DNA of 39,078 bases from the NCBI GenBank assembly GCA_025352525.1, contig JANXTG010000087.1:1-39078 (forward strand), written 5' to 3'. Source of the DNA: Ferruginibacter sp. Lineage in GTDB: Bacteria > Bacteroidota > Bacteroidia > Chitinophagales > Chitinophagaceae. A model generated the notes under the pieces. That model was not told where the DNA came from. It did not search any database and was given only the letters and a program-made list of their open reading frames with translations. Position 1 is the stretch's first letter, and every line of letters starts with the position of its first letter. Positions 15,699-25,073 of the stretch are shown here, piece by piece. A program made the position numbers and the translations under genes.

Positions 15699-18452
15699 AT
15701 GAAGGATTTTCAATACATAACAAATGCACACCCATCTTATATTGAGAATATATACAATGATTACGTTACAAATCCGGATAGTGTAGACGTAGAAATGAAG
15801 AAGTTTTTTGAAGGTTATGATTTTGCAGTAGGAAACGGAATTACTTCCAATGGAAAAGTTTCACCTGTAGTAACCGAAACTTCAGAAGTTTCAGTTACAA
15901 ATCTAACCAAGGAATTTGCAGTATATCAACTTATACAATCGTACCGAAAAAAAGGTCATTTGATTGCTAAGACAAATCCCTTAAAAGAGCGAAAAGATAG
16001 GCATGCGAATCTGGAATTATCGAATTTTAATTTAGGAGATACTGATTTAAATACCGAGTTTGAAGCAGGTAATTTTTTAAATCTTGGTAAAACAACGCTT
16101 CAAAATATAGTAGCGCATTTACAAAAATCTTACACAAATCATGTAGGTGTAGAATACAGTGCATTAAATGATTTAACAAAAATACAATGGCTTTCAAATG
16201 AAATGGAAGCTGGTTTTCATAAACCAATTTCCCTCGAACAAAAGAAACGCATTCTTCAAAAACTAAATGAAGGTGTAATGTTTGAAAAGTTTTTGCACAC
16301 AAAATATATTGGGCAAAAAAGATTTAGCCTGGAAGGTGGCGAAAGTACCATAGCGGCACTGGATGCAATTTTAAATATAGCTGCAGAAAATGATGTAAAA
16401 GAAACAGTTATTGGAATGGCGCACAGAGGTAGGCTTAATGTATTGGCAAATGTGCTAGGGAAAACATATGAACAGATCTTTACAGAGTTTGAAGGAACTG
16501 CTACACCGGACACTACCATGGGTAGTGGCGATGTAAAGTACCACCTTGGTTTTAGCAGCGAAATAGAGACTGCAAATGGGAGAAAAATAAATATAAAACT
16601 TTGTCCAAACCCTTCGCATTTAGAAACAGTTGATCCGGTTGTAATTGGTTATGTACGTAGCAAGGCCGATGTTTTGTACAACAGCGATTTTGATAGAATT
16701 CTTCCAATACTTATTCATGGAGATTCATCTGTTGCAGGGCAGGGAGTAGTCTATGAAGTTTTGCAAATGAGTGCTCTTAAAGGTTATTACACAGGGGGTA
16801 CTATACATTTTGTAATAAATAACCAGATTGGTTTTACAACAGATTTTGATGATGCAAGAAGTTCAGATTATTGTACATCTATAGCCGCATTGGTACAGGC
16901 CCCTGTGCTGCATGTAAATGGCGATGACCCAGAAGCAGTTGTAAAGGTTGCTGAAATTGCAACACGATACAGACAGGAATTTAACAGCGATATTTTTATT
17001 GATATGGTGTGCTTTCGCAGGCATGGCCACAATGAAGGGGATGAGCCAAAGTTTACTCAACCGAAGTTGTACCAGCTCATTGACAAGCACATGAATGCAC
17101 GTGAAGTGTACACGCAATATTTAATGGAAAATGGCGAGCCCGATGCAAAAATTCTTGCAAAAGAAATGGAACAAAAGTTTTTGGCAGATCTGCAGGAAAG
17201 ATTAGACGAAGTAAAGCAACATCCATTACCTTATACTTTTCAAAAGCCGGAAGAATGGTGGCAAAAGCTGCGAAGAGCAACAGCTGATGATTTTTTAAGC
17301 AGTCCTGTTACGGCATTAAAAGAGGAAGATGTAAAAAAATTATTTGATGGTTTGATGAAATGGCCGGAAGGATTTAAACCATTAAAAAAAGTAGAAAAAT
17401 TACTTGGCGATAAAATTAAATTATTTGCTGACGGACAAAAAATAGACTGGGCCACAGCCGAATTGTTGGCATACTCAAGTTTGCTTACAGAAGGAAAAGA
17501 TGTAAGAATGAGTGGGCAGGATGTAAAGCGGGGAACATTTAGCCACCGCCATGCAGTAATCTATGATGAGAATACAAATGAAGGCTATAATAGGCTTAAT
17601 CATTTTACAGAAAACCAACCACCATTTAGAATTTACAATTCTTTATTAAGTGAATATGCGGTACTTGGTTTTGAGTATGGGTACAGTATGGCAAACCCTA
17701 ATGCGCTGGTTTTATGGGAAGCCCAGTTTGGTGATTTTGTAAATGGCTGCCAAATAATTATTGACCAGTTTATAAGTGCTGCAGAAACCAAATGGCAACG
17801 CATGAACGGCGTTACTTTATTGCTGCCTCACGGTTACGAAGGTCAAGGGCCGGAACACAGCAGTGCAAGGATGGAGCGCTTTTTACAACAGTGTGCGGAG
17901 CTTAATATGGTTATTACAAATGTTACCACAGCTGCAAACTTTTTCCATGTTTTGCGCAGGCAAATGGCATGGCCATTTAGAAAACCACTGGTAAATTTTT
18001 CACCAAAAGCAAACCTGCGTTTACCTGCTACTTACAGCAATATAAGTGAGTTTACACAAGGTGGTTTTACAGAAGTTTACGACGATGCAGCTGTAACTGA
18101 TGCAACACAAATTACTAAAGTTTTAATGTGCACAGGTAAAGTTTATTTCGATTTAAACGAAAGAAAAATAAAAGAAGATCACAAGCATGTTGCAATAATA
18201 AGGTTGGAACAATTGTATCCGCTGCCACAAAATAAGCTGGATGAATTGTATAAAAAATACAGCAAAGCAGTTTGGTATTGGGTTCAGGAAGAACCGCAAA
18301 ATATGGGTGCTGCATCTTATCTGCGCATGAATGTTGAAAACATAAATTTTCACATCATCAGCCGTAAGGCGAGTGCATCAACAGCTTCAGGGTATTCAAA
18401 AATTCATGCAAAAGAACAGCAGGATATTGTAGATACTGCTTTCACAATCTAA
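15699..18452 (+). CDS. sucA: 2-oxoglutarate dehydrogenase E1 component
   Basis: A 917-residue thiamine-diphosphate enzyme that decarboxylates 2-oxoglutarate and passes the succinyl group to the lipoyl arm of E2 (TCA cycle). The start [30 protein letters not shown] is the E1o N-terminal segment. [19 protein letters not shown] (H242 region) and [21 protein letters not shown] carry active-site residues; [43 protein letters not shown] (H442, H444) and the C-terminal [25 protein letters not shown] are family blocks. In many Bacteroidota the E2 gene follows directly; here ffh follows after 52 bp, so E2 and E3 must be elsewhere. Confidence 0.97.
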   Translation: [917 protein letters not shown]

Positions 18453-18504
18453 TGATCAATAGTATAAAATTATATCCTGGTAACGGAAAAAATAAAACTA
18501 AAAA

Positions 18505-19821
18505 ATGTTTCAAAGTTTAAGTGAAAAATTAGAAGGCGCTTTTAAAAATATAAAAGGAGAAGGCAGAATATCAGAATTAAATATTGCAAATACGGTTAAA
18601 GATATTCGGCGTGCATTGGTTGATGCAGATGTAAATTATAAAATTGCAAAAGAATTTACTGACAAAGTAAAGGAAACTGCAATGGGCTCTAAAGTACTGC
18701 TGTCAGTAAACCCCGGGCAACAGATGGTGAAGATTGTGCAGGATGAATTAACCGCTTTGATGGGTGGAAAAGAGAGTGAATTTAATGTAAACGGAAACCC
18801 TGCAATTATTCTTGTAGCCGGTTTACAGGGTTCCGGTAAAACAACTTTTAGCGGTAAACTTGCCAATTATTTAAAAACAAAAAAAGGTAAATCTCCCTTA
18901 TTGGTAGCAGCAGATATTTACCGCCCTGCGGCCATAGACCAGCTGGAAGTTTTGGGAGGGCAGATTGGTGTGGATGTTTATGCCGAAAGAGAGAATAAAG
19001 ATGCAGTTTCTATTGTTCAGAATGCTATAAAAGAAGCCCGTGCTAAAAATAAAAATGTAATTATTATTGATACTGCTGGTCGCCTAGCAGTTGATGAAGT
19101 CATGATGAATGAAGTTGCCAATATCAAGTCAGCTGTAAACCCTCAGGAAATCTTATTTGTTGTAGATAGCATGACCGGCCAGGACGCTGTGAATACTGCA
19201 TCTACTTTTAATGAAAGACTGGATTTTAGTGGAGTTGTACTAACAAAACTTGACGGAGATACAAGAGGTGGTGCTGCATTATCTATTCAATACACGGTTA
19301 ATAAGCCTATAAAGTTTATGAGCAGTGGCGAGAAAATGGATACGCTGGATGTATTTTACCCCGAGCGTATGGCACAGCGGATTTTAGGAATGGGTGATAT
19401 TGTAAGCCTTGTTGAAAAAGCTCAGGAACAGTTTGACGAAGTAGAAGCTGCTAAGCTTGAAAAACGAATCCGTAAAAATCAGTTCGATTTTGAAGATTTT
19501 AAAACCCAGCTTGCTCAAATAAAAAAAATGGGGAATATAAAAGACCTTATGGGAATGATTCCGGGCGTTGGAAAACAAATAAAAGATGTTGATATAAATG
19601 ACGATGCTTTTAAAGGAATTGAAGCTATGATAAACTCTATGACTATATTGGAAAGAAGAAACCCTGATTTAATAAATCCAAGCCGAAAAGCAAGAATAGC
19701 CAAAGGGAGCGGGAAAGATATTTCTGAATTAAATGCTTTTTTAAAGCAATTTGAACAAATGAAAAGTATGATGAAAACGATGAACAAAATACCAATGGGG
19801 AAAATGATGGGAAGGAAATAG
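18505..19821 (+). CDS. ffh: Signal recognition particle GTPase Ffh
   Basis: A 438-residue SRP54 homolog. The N domain (1-90) begins MFQSLSEKLEGAFKNIKGEGRISELNI; the G domain has the P-loop GLQGSGKTT at 106-114, the SRP insertion (DIYRPAAIDQLEVLGGQIGV), DTAGRLAVDEVMMNE, and TKLDGDTRGGAALS (G4 and G5 region). The Met-rich M domain that binds 4.5S RNA and signal sequences ends MKSMMKTMNKIPMGKMMGRK. It targets nascent membrane proteins to FtsY and the translocon. It follows sucA by 52 bp and may be partly read from it. No SRP RNA gene was recognised in the window. Confidence 0.97.
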   Translation: MFQSLSEKLEGAFKNIKGEGRISELNIANTVKDIRRALVDADVNYKIAKEFTDKVKETAMGSKVLLSVNPGQQMVKIVQDELTALMGGKESEFNVNGNPAIILVAGLQGSGKTTFSGKLANYLKTKKGKSPLLVAADIYRPAAIDQLEVLGGQIGVDVYAERENKDAVSIVQNAIKEARAKNKNVIIIDTAGRLAVDEVMMNEVANIKSAVNPQEILFVVDSMTGQDAVNTASTFNERLDFSGVVLTKLDGDTRGGAALSIQYTVNKPIKFMSSGEKMDTLDVFYPERMAQRILGMGDIVSLVEKAQEQFDEVEAAKLEKRIRKNQFDFEDFKTQLAQIKKMGNIKDLMGMIPGVGKQIKDVDINDDAFKGIEAMINSMTILERRNPDLINPSRKARIAKGSGKDISELNAFLKQFEQMKSMMKTMNKIPMGKMMGRK

Positions 19822-19844
19822 TTAATCTAAATTATGATATAAAC

Positions 19845-19877
19845 AAAAATGCTGCTTCAATTGAAGCAGCATTTTTT
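19845..19877. terminator. Bidirectional hairpin terminator
   Basis: AAAATGCTGCTTCAATTGAAGCAGCATTTT is a perfect palindromic stem with T-runs on the plus side and A-runs opposite. It lies between ffh (+) and the DUF2383 gene (-), 23 bp past ffh. Confidence 0.88.
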
Positions 19878-19893
19878 ATTCTTAGAAATACAA

Positions 19894-20364
19894 TTAAGCA
19901 TTTACAGCTTTATGCATATCACGGTATTTTGATACAAGGTCTAAAGATATTTGTAATGATGCCTGTTGAGTTGTAATGAGTTTACGTGTATCAGCATTAA
20001 TTTCAGCATCAGAAGAAAGTGCATCTCTGTAAGCTTTTTGTGCTGCATCTTCTCCAAAAACACAAGCTTCTAAAACTGACAGGCGGTCATGACCTGTAAA
20101 AGTAGCTTTTACATCCATCCAAACTCTGTAAATTTTCCCTAATCCTGTTGTGCCGGTAATAGGCTTACCACCAAATTTTGTTAACTCATTAACAAGTTCT
20201 GTTTTGTACTTTATACTGTCTTCAGCCAATTTTATAAAGATTGTTTTCAAATCAATATCTATATCTTTCGTTTCTTCTGCAGCTTTTTGATACCCCTCTA
20301 TTCTGTCATTATTAATTTGTACAAGATCATTTAAAACTTCTACTAAATTTTCGTTCGTTGTCAT
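19894..20364 (-). CDS. PA2169/DUF2383 family four-helix-bundle protein
   Basis: A 156-residue soluble, helical protein. Its start (MTTNENLVEVLNDLVQINNDRIEGYQKAAEETKDIDIDLKTIFIKLAEDSIKYKTELVNEL) and middle (GGKPITGTTGLGKIYRVWMDVKATFTGHDRLSVLEACVFGEDAAQKAYRDAL) match the DUF2383 / PA2169 family, a ferritin-like four-helix bundle. Conserved acidic and histidine residues (GHDRL, E in LEACVFGEDAA) could form a metal site, but a full di-iron set cannot be asserted. In other bacteria such genes are stress- or stationary-phase-linked. It is followed across 154 bp by another small membrane-protein gene on the same strand, which may be part of the same response. Family firm, role unknown. Confidence 0.85.
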   Translation of the reverse strand: MTTNENLVEVLNDLVQINNDRIEGYQKAAEETKDIDIDLKTIFIKLAEDSIKYKTELVNELTKFGGKPITGTTGLGKIYRVWMDVKATFTGHDRLSVLEACVFGEDAAQKAYRDALSSDAEINADTRKLITTQQASLQISLDLVSKYRDMHKAVNA

Positions 20365-20517
20365 GTTATTGTTTTTTAAATTTTAAAATTTCTTTATAAA
20401 AAGGGACAATTTTTGTACCATTTAGCGCTTTTATTTAATGTAGAAATTTGTCCTCAAAAAATTATTAAAAAGTAATTGGTTTATAAAAAATTATTTACAA
20501 AAAATTGTAATCAATAA

Positions 20518-20805
20518 TTAAATGGTTTCACTATCTCTTGTAACAGTTTTTGTAACAGTTACTTTATCTGCAGAAGTTGTATTGCTTGAACTCCTTGTAG
20601 CCAACAAAATAATTACAAGCAAAATAACTCCACCTAAAACCCATGCCCATGGCTCCATATACCATGTTTTGTCTGTAGAAGTTGCAGAAGTAGATGTAGT
20701 TGTAGTTGCTACAGAACTATCCTGCGCAAAAACAATAGCACAATTTAAAAGTGATACAGCAAACAAAAAAAGCTTTGAACCATAAAAATTTAATGCGTGT
20801 TTCAT
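20518..20805 (-). CDS. Small signal-peptide-bearing membrane protein, unknown function
   Basis: Using the ATG at 20805 gives 95 residues. A signal peptide (about 1-28, KLFLFAVSLLNCAIVFAQ) precedes a Ser/Thr-rich linker (DSSVATTTTSTSATSTDKTW), then a hydrophobic segment (AWVLGGVILLVIILLATRS), and a polar tail (NTTSADKVTVTKTVTRDSETI). An upstream GTG/ATG alternative would add residues with no signal-peptide character and is not chosen. Many Chitinophagaceae genomes carry such short YMEPWAWVLGG proteins near stress genes; function is not known. It is upstream of the DUF2383 gene on the same strand, which may be transcribed with it. It diverges from uvrA. Confidence 0.65.
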   Translation of the reverse strand: MKHALNFYGSKLFLFAVSLLNCAIVFAQDSSVATTTTSTSATSTDKTWYMEPWAWVLGGVILLVIILLATRSSSNTTSADKVTVTKTVTRDSETI

Positions 20806-20957
20806 ATTATTTTTTTTAGTTGTTAATAGATTTGGTGGATAATCAACAAGTGAGCCAATTTGAAAACCCAATTAGTATAAAATTTATGTAATATTTGTAC
20901 GAGGTTTTTATTTGCAGAATATACTTTACAGCAAAAACTGTTCACCCGTTTAGGATG

Positions 20958-20965
20958 TATATTTG
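20958..20965 (+). promoter_or_regulatory. -7 element of uvrA
   Basis: TATATTTG is a perfect TAnnTTTG 17 bp before the uvrA start. No -33 TTTG is found within 17-23 bases. The leader would be about 10-15 nt, consistent with the start at 20983. Confidence 0.45.
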
Positions 20966-20982
20966 TAGATAGTAGATAACAT

Positions 20983-23964
20983 ATGGCTAGTACAAAAGCA
21001 AACAAAACTACAACACATGTAGCTGATGAATTTATAGAAGTGTTCGGTGCCCGAGAGCATAATCTTAAAAATCTTGATATTAAAATTCCAAAAAATAAGC
21101 TTGTAGTTTTTACAGGCGTTAGTGGAAGCGGCAAATCTTCACTTGCATTTGATACAATTTATAATGAGGGGCAAAGAAGGTATATGGAAAGTTTTTCTGC
21201 CTATGCACGGCAGTTTGTAGGAGATATGGAAAGGCCGGATGTAGATAAAATAACGGGTCTTTCTCCTGTTATTTCTATTGAACAAAAAACTACCAATAAA
21301 AACCCACGAAGTACTGTTGGAACGATTACAGAAATTTATGATTTTTTACGTTTGTTGTTTGCCCGGGTTGGAGAAGCTTACAGTTACAACACCGGGAAAA
21401 AGATGATAAAATTTTCGGAAGAAGAAATTGTTGAATCGATTTACAAAAAGTTCGATAACCAAAAGATAAGTTTGCTTGCTCCGCTTGTACGTGGGCGCAA
21501 AGGCCATTACAGAGAACTGTTTGAAGATATTCGAAAAAAAGGTTTTTTAAAAGTTAGGGTTGATAATGTGATTATGGATTTAGTGCCAAGAATGCAACTT
21601 GACAGGTATAAAATTCATAACATAGAAGTGGTGGTTGACAGGTTACAGGTTACTCCCGATATGAAATTTCGGCTTAGCCAAAGTGTACAAAAAAGTTTGC
21701 AGATGGGCAAAGATTTGATGTTTGTTGCATCATCAACAAAAACAACTGAAACAGATAAAATAAAGGCGACTTCAAAAAATAAAAAGACTGCAGATAACGG
21801 AGATTCTGAAAACAATTTAGAGAATGATAGAGTAGCCATGTACAGCAAACAATTAATGTGTGTTGATACCGGCATTAGTTACGAAGAACCATCACCAAAT
21901 GCATTTTCCTTTAATTCTCCTTATGGTGCATGCCCGGGTTGTAAGGGTTTGGGAACTGTGTTTCAAATAAATATGGATGCAATAATTCCTGACGGAAGTT
22001 TAAGTGTAAAAGCCGGTGGTATTGCACCTTTAGGTGAAGAAAGAGCAGCTTTCACTTATCAGCAAATTATCAGCGTAGCCAAAAAAAATAAAATAAGTTT
22101 AGATAAACCTGTTAAAGATCTTCCACAAAAAGCACTTAATGTTTTACTTTATGGTAAAGAGGATATTGATGAAAAAAATATTGATGGTGATGTAGATTTA
22201 GATATAGAAAAAACTGCAGAGAATTTTTATAACACCGAATATGAAGGCGTAGTAACTATGGTTAAAAGATGGTTTACTGCAGCGTCAAGCAGCGAAAGTG
22301 TTAGAGACTGGGCTGAACAGTTTATGCATTTGAGAACCTGCGAGGTATGTAATGGTACAAGATTAAGAAAGGAAAGTCTTTGGTTTAAATTTGATGAGAA
22401 AAATATTGCGGAATTAAGCGCAATGGATCTTGATATTCTGCACAACTGGTTTGCAGATGTAGAGAAAAGATTAAGTACAAAACAAAACATAATTGCTAAA
22501 GATCTGTTGAAAGAAATAAGAGAACGTTTGGAATTTTTACTTAATGTTGGTCTGACTTATTTAACACTATATCGTCCATCTAAAAGTTTAAGTGGCGGCG
22601 AATACCAGCGCATAAGGCTTGCAACACAGATAGGCTCAAAGTTACAGGGAATTACTTATGTGCTTGATGAGCCGAGTATTGGTTTGCACCAAAGAGATAA
22701 TATGCGCCTGATAAAAGCATTGCAAAACCTTCGAGATATTGGTAACAGTGTACTCGTTGTGGAGCATGATAAGGATATTATGATGGCTGCTGATCATTTA
22801 ATTGATATTGGCCCAAAAGCAGGAACACATGGTGGACGCATAGTAGCTGCTGGCACACCACAAGAGGTTTTAGCATCCGGCTCCCAAACAGCAAAATATT
22901 TAAGCGGTGAAAAAACAATTGCAATACCTGCCGAAACCAGAAAAGGAAACGGAAATTTTATTGAATTAAAGGGTGCAACGGGGAATAATTTAAAAAATGT
23001 TTCTATAAAATTACCGCTTGGTAAAATGATACTCGTAACAGGTGTAAGTGGCAGCGGAAAATCTACTTTGGTAAACGAAACACTTTATCCTCTGCTGGCA
23101 AAATTTTGCTACAACAGCAAAGGCGAAGCAATGCCTTACAAAAGTATTAAAGGATTAGAAAATATTGATAAGGTTATTGAGATAGATCAAAGCCCGATTG
23201 GCAGAACACCGAGAAGTAACCCCTCAACTTACTGTGGATTTTTTACAGATATACGAACATTGTTTGCTGCTATACCTGAAGCAAAAATTAGAGGTTATAC
23301 TGCAGGCAGATTTTCATTTAATGTAAAAAGTGGCAGGTGCGAAGTGTGCGAAGGTGGCGGAATGCGAACGATTGAAATGAATTTTTTGCCTGATGTTTAT
23401 GTTCATTGCGAAAAGTGTAATGGAAAAAGATATAACAGAGAAACGCTGGAAATTCGATACAAAGGAAAATCAATTAGTGATGTATTAGATATGACCGTTG
23501 AGGAAGCGGTACAGTTTTTTAATGCTGTGCCATGGATTTACAGAAAAATAAAAGTGTTGGAAGAAGTGGGGCTCGGTTACATAACCTTGGGGCAAAGCTC
23601 TGTAACATTAAGTGGCGGCGAAGCGCAGCGTGTTAAACTTGCAACCGAACTTGGTAAAAGAGACACTGGTAAAACTTTTTATATACTGGATGAGCCAACA
23701 ACCGGCTTGCATTTTGAAGATATCCAGCATTTGCTCGATGTACTGAATAAATTAGTTGACAGAGGTAATACCGTAATGGTTATTGAACACAATCTGGATA
23801 TGATAAAAGTTGCAGATTACATTATTGATATTGGTCCTGAAGGGGGAAATGCCGGAGGTAAAATATTATATGAGGGTGAACCTAAGGGAATGGTTGATGT
23901 AAAGGAAAGTTTTACTGCTATCTTTCTGAAAGAGGAATTTAAAATTGCTGCGGAAAAGTCATAA
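20983..23964 (+). CDS. uvrA: Excinuclease ABC subunit A
   Basis: A 993-residue DNA-damage sensor of nucleotide excision repair, longer than the usual roughly 940. Two ABC ATPase halves are visible: Walker A GVSGSGKSS at 45-53 and GVSGSGKST in the second half, ABC signatures SLSGGEYQRIRLA and TLSGGEAQRVKLA, and Walker B regions YVLDEPSIGL and YILDEPTTGL. Zinc modules: CEVCNGTRL and CEVCEGGG...CEKCNGKRY are complete; in the first module SFNSPYGACPGCKGLG keeps one CxxC while the partner reads LMCVDTG, so it lacks the second pair. A low-complexity Lys/Asn/Thr-rich insert lies at about residues 250-286. It is transcribed alone, with a terminator directly after the stop. Confidence 0.97.
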   Translation: MASTKANKTTTHVADEFIEVFGAREHNLKNLDIKIPKNKLVVFTGVSGSGKSSLAFDTIYNEGQRRYMESFSAYARQFVGDMERPDVDKITGLSPVISIEQKTTNKNPRSTVGTITEIYDFLRLLFARVGEAYSYNTGKKMIKFSEEEIVESIYKKFDNQKISLLAPLVRGRKGHYRELFEDIRKKGFLKVRVDNVIMDLVPRMQLDRYKIHNIEVVVDRLQVTPDMKFRLSQSVQKSLQMGKDLMFVASSTKTTETDKIKATSKNKKTADNGDSENNLENDRVAMYSKQLMCVDTGISYEEPSPNAFSFNSPYGACPGCKGLGTVFQINMDAIIPDGSLSVKAGGIAPLGEERAAFTYQQIISVAKKNKISLDKPVKDLPQKALNVLLYGKEDIDEKNIDGDVDLDIEKTAENFYNTEYEGVVTMVKRWFTAASSSESVRDWAEQFMHLRTCEVCNGTRLRKESLWFKFDEKNIAELSAMDLDILHNWFADVEKRLSTKQNIIAKDLLKEIRERLEFLLNVGLTYLTLYRPSKSLSGGEYQRIRLATQIGSKLQGITYVLDEPSIGLHQRDNMRLIKALQNLRDIGNSVLVVEHDKDIMMAADHLIDIGPKAGTHGGRIVAAGTPQEVLASGSQTAKYLSGEKTIAIPAETRKGNGNFIELKGATGNNLKNVSIKLPLGKMILVTGVSGSGKSTLVNETLYPLLAKFCYNSKGEAMPYKSIKGLENIDKVIEIDQSPIGRTPRSNPSTYCGFFTDIRTLFAAIPEAKIRGYTAGRFSFNVKSGRCEVCEGGGMRTIEMNFLPDVYVHCEKCNGKRYNRETLEIRYKGKSISDVLDMTVEEAVQFFNAVPWIYRKIKVLEEVGLGYITLGQSSVTLSGGEAQRVKLATELGKRDTGKTFYILDEPTTGLHFEDIQHLLDVLNKLVDRGNTVMVIEHNLDMIKVADYIIDIGPEGGNAGGKILYEGEPKGMVDVKESFTAIFLKEEFKIAAEKS

Positions 23965-23965
23965 A

Positions 23966-24005
23966 AAAAATACGATTGATAGTTGTGACTATCACTCGTA
24001 TTTTT
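23966..24005 (+). terminator. Terminator after uvrA
   Basis: Stem AAATACGA-T-TGATAGT / ACTATCA-C-TCGTATTT (loop TGTG) with a T-run. It lies directly after the uvrA stop codon. Confidence 0.8.
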
Positions 24006-24191
24006 ATAACACTTTCAACCAGAAGAAAAAAGCAATGCATTTCAACGAAATAAATTTTGCAGGTTTCAGAGGTAAGGCTAATGCAAGAATAAACTGCCTT
24101 TTTTTACATCATCTGTTTCTATTGTATGTTTTGCAAAGTCTCAAAAATAAAACGCACTATTATAAAAAATATTGTGTTGGGTAACAGATAA

Positions 24192-24647
24192 TTATTTTTT
24201 TTGGAATATCATCTCTTTATGGGTAATGCCATCTTCATCATATTGCTCGCTGCATTTTGTAAACCGTAGGTTTTCATAAAAAGATTTTAAATAAAGTTGC
24301 GCCCAATTTTAATTTGGTTTGTATTTAATAATTTTAAAGTTGTGGTAATTGCTTCTTGCATTAATAAAATTCCCAAACTTGTTCTTCTTTGTGATGGAGC
24401 TGATAAGACTCTCCCAATACTTGCTTCTTTAAATGACAGACCTTGCGGTATTAAACGTGCATATGCAGCAACAATACCCTTTTTGTACAGTAAATAAATG
24501 ATGGCTCAATGCATCCTTATCATCTGCATCTAAATAAACGCAATTTTGCTCTACAACAAAAACCTCGCTACTCAGTTTCATAATTTCGTATAACTCAGTA
24601 ACAGTAAGATCTGAAAACATTTTATAATGCCATTTTAAGTTATCCAT
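24192..24647 (-). pseudogene. elaA: ElaA-type GNAT acetyltransferase, broken by two frameshifts
   Basis: Three minus-strand frames join into one ElaA-like protein. From the ATG at 24647: MDNLKWHYKMFSDLTVTELYEIMKLSSEVFVVEQNCVYLDADDKDALSHHLFTVQK, where VFVVEQNCVYLDADDKD matches ElaA. Frame changes near the CCC at 24477-24479, then GIVAAYARLIPQGLSFKEASIGRVLSAPSQRRTSLGILLMQEAI (acetyl-CoA-binding region). A second change near 24299-24304 leads to AQLYLKSFYENLRFTKCSEQYDEDGITHKEMIFQKK, ending at the TAA 24192-24194. The full length of about 150 residues would be normal. The upstream globin frame overlaps it by 8 bases. Either both are decaying or the assembly has indel errors; neighbours are intact, which favours decay. 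Confidence 0.8.
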
Positions 24648-25034
24648 TTGCCAAATTTATTTTATCTATTTCAAGTTGCATTAAATCTGCAATTCCTACT
24701 GCACGTTTTTTTGCAAGAAGAACTTTTTCTCAGCAAAATAATTCGTCTAGAGTTGTGTTGAATAAATGGAGCCCGGCATCAAAATGTTTTTTTGTAGAGG
24801 AAATATTTTATTTTTTTCAAAATGCACTTTCATTGCATTTTTCTTATAAATAAGATAATCCAGTAGAATGGTTTCCCAAAAATCTGTAATAATTGGAATG
24901 TTATAGCTCATATTAATCGGAAATATTTTTGTAAAGATTATTCCAATTAATGGGTCAGTAACTATCTTACTGTAAAATAAATGAACAAAAGTTTCAATAT
25001 CTACACGGTTCTTTATATCGCTTTTTATGAGCAT
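24640..25034 (-). pseudogene. Group III truncated hemoglobin, broken
   Basis: From the ATG at 25034: MLIKSDIKNRVDIETFVHLFYSKIVTDPLIGIIFTKIFPINM...ITDFWETILLDYLIYKKNAMKVHFEKNKIFPLQK matches group III truncated globins (FWETILLD and the AMxVHFE helix segment). The frame then breaks in the seven-T run 24787-24793. In the next frame HFDAGLHLFNTTLDELF continues the family pattern, meets an in-frame TGA at 24730-24732, and resumes EKVLLAKKRAVGIADLMQLEIDKIN up to the TAA at 24640. TTTTGCTGAGAA here versus an expected Phe-Ala-Gly-Glu implies paired indels. The intact protein would bind heme and oxygen or NO; the copy here cannot make it without recoding. Confidence 0.82.
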
Positions 25035-25073
25035 ATTTGTTTAAAAATGAAAAAGACAATTTATTTATATTTA

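Noticed and set aside
15699-15760. Possible operon of sucA with the TonB receptor
   Set aside because: They are divergent, with the receptor read on the other strand.
23945-24184. 79-codon frame overlapping the uvrA end
   Set aside because: Overlaps uvrA, runs through its terminator, and has no protein-like composition.
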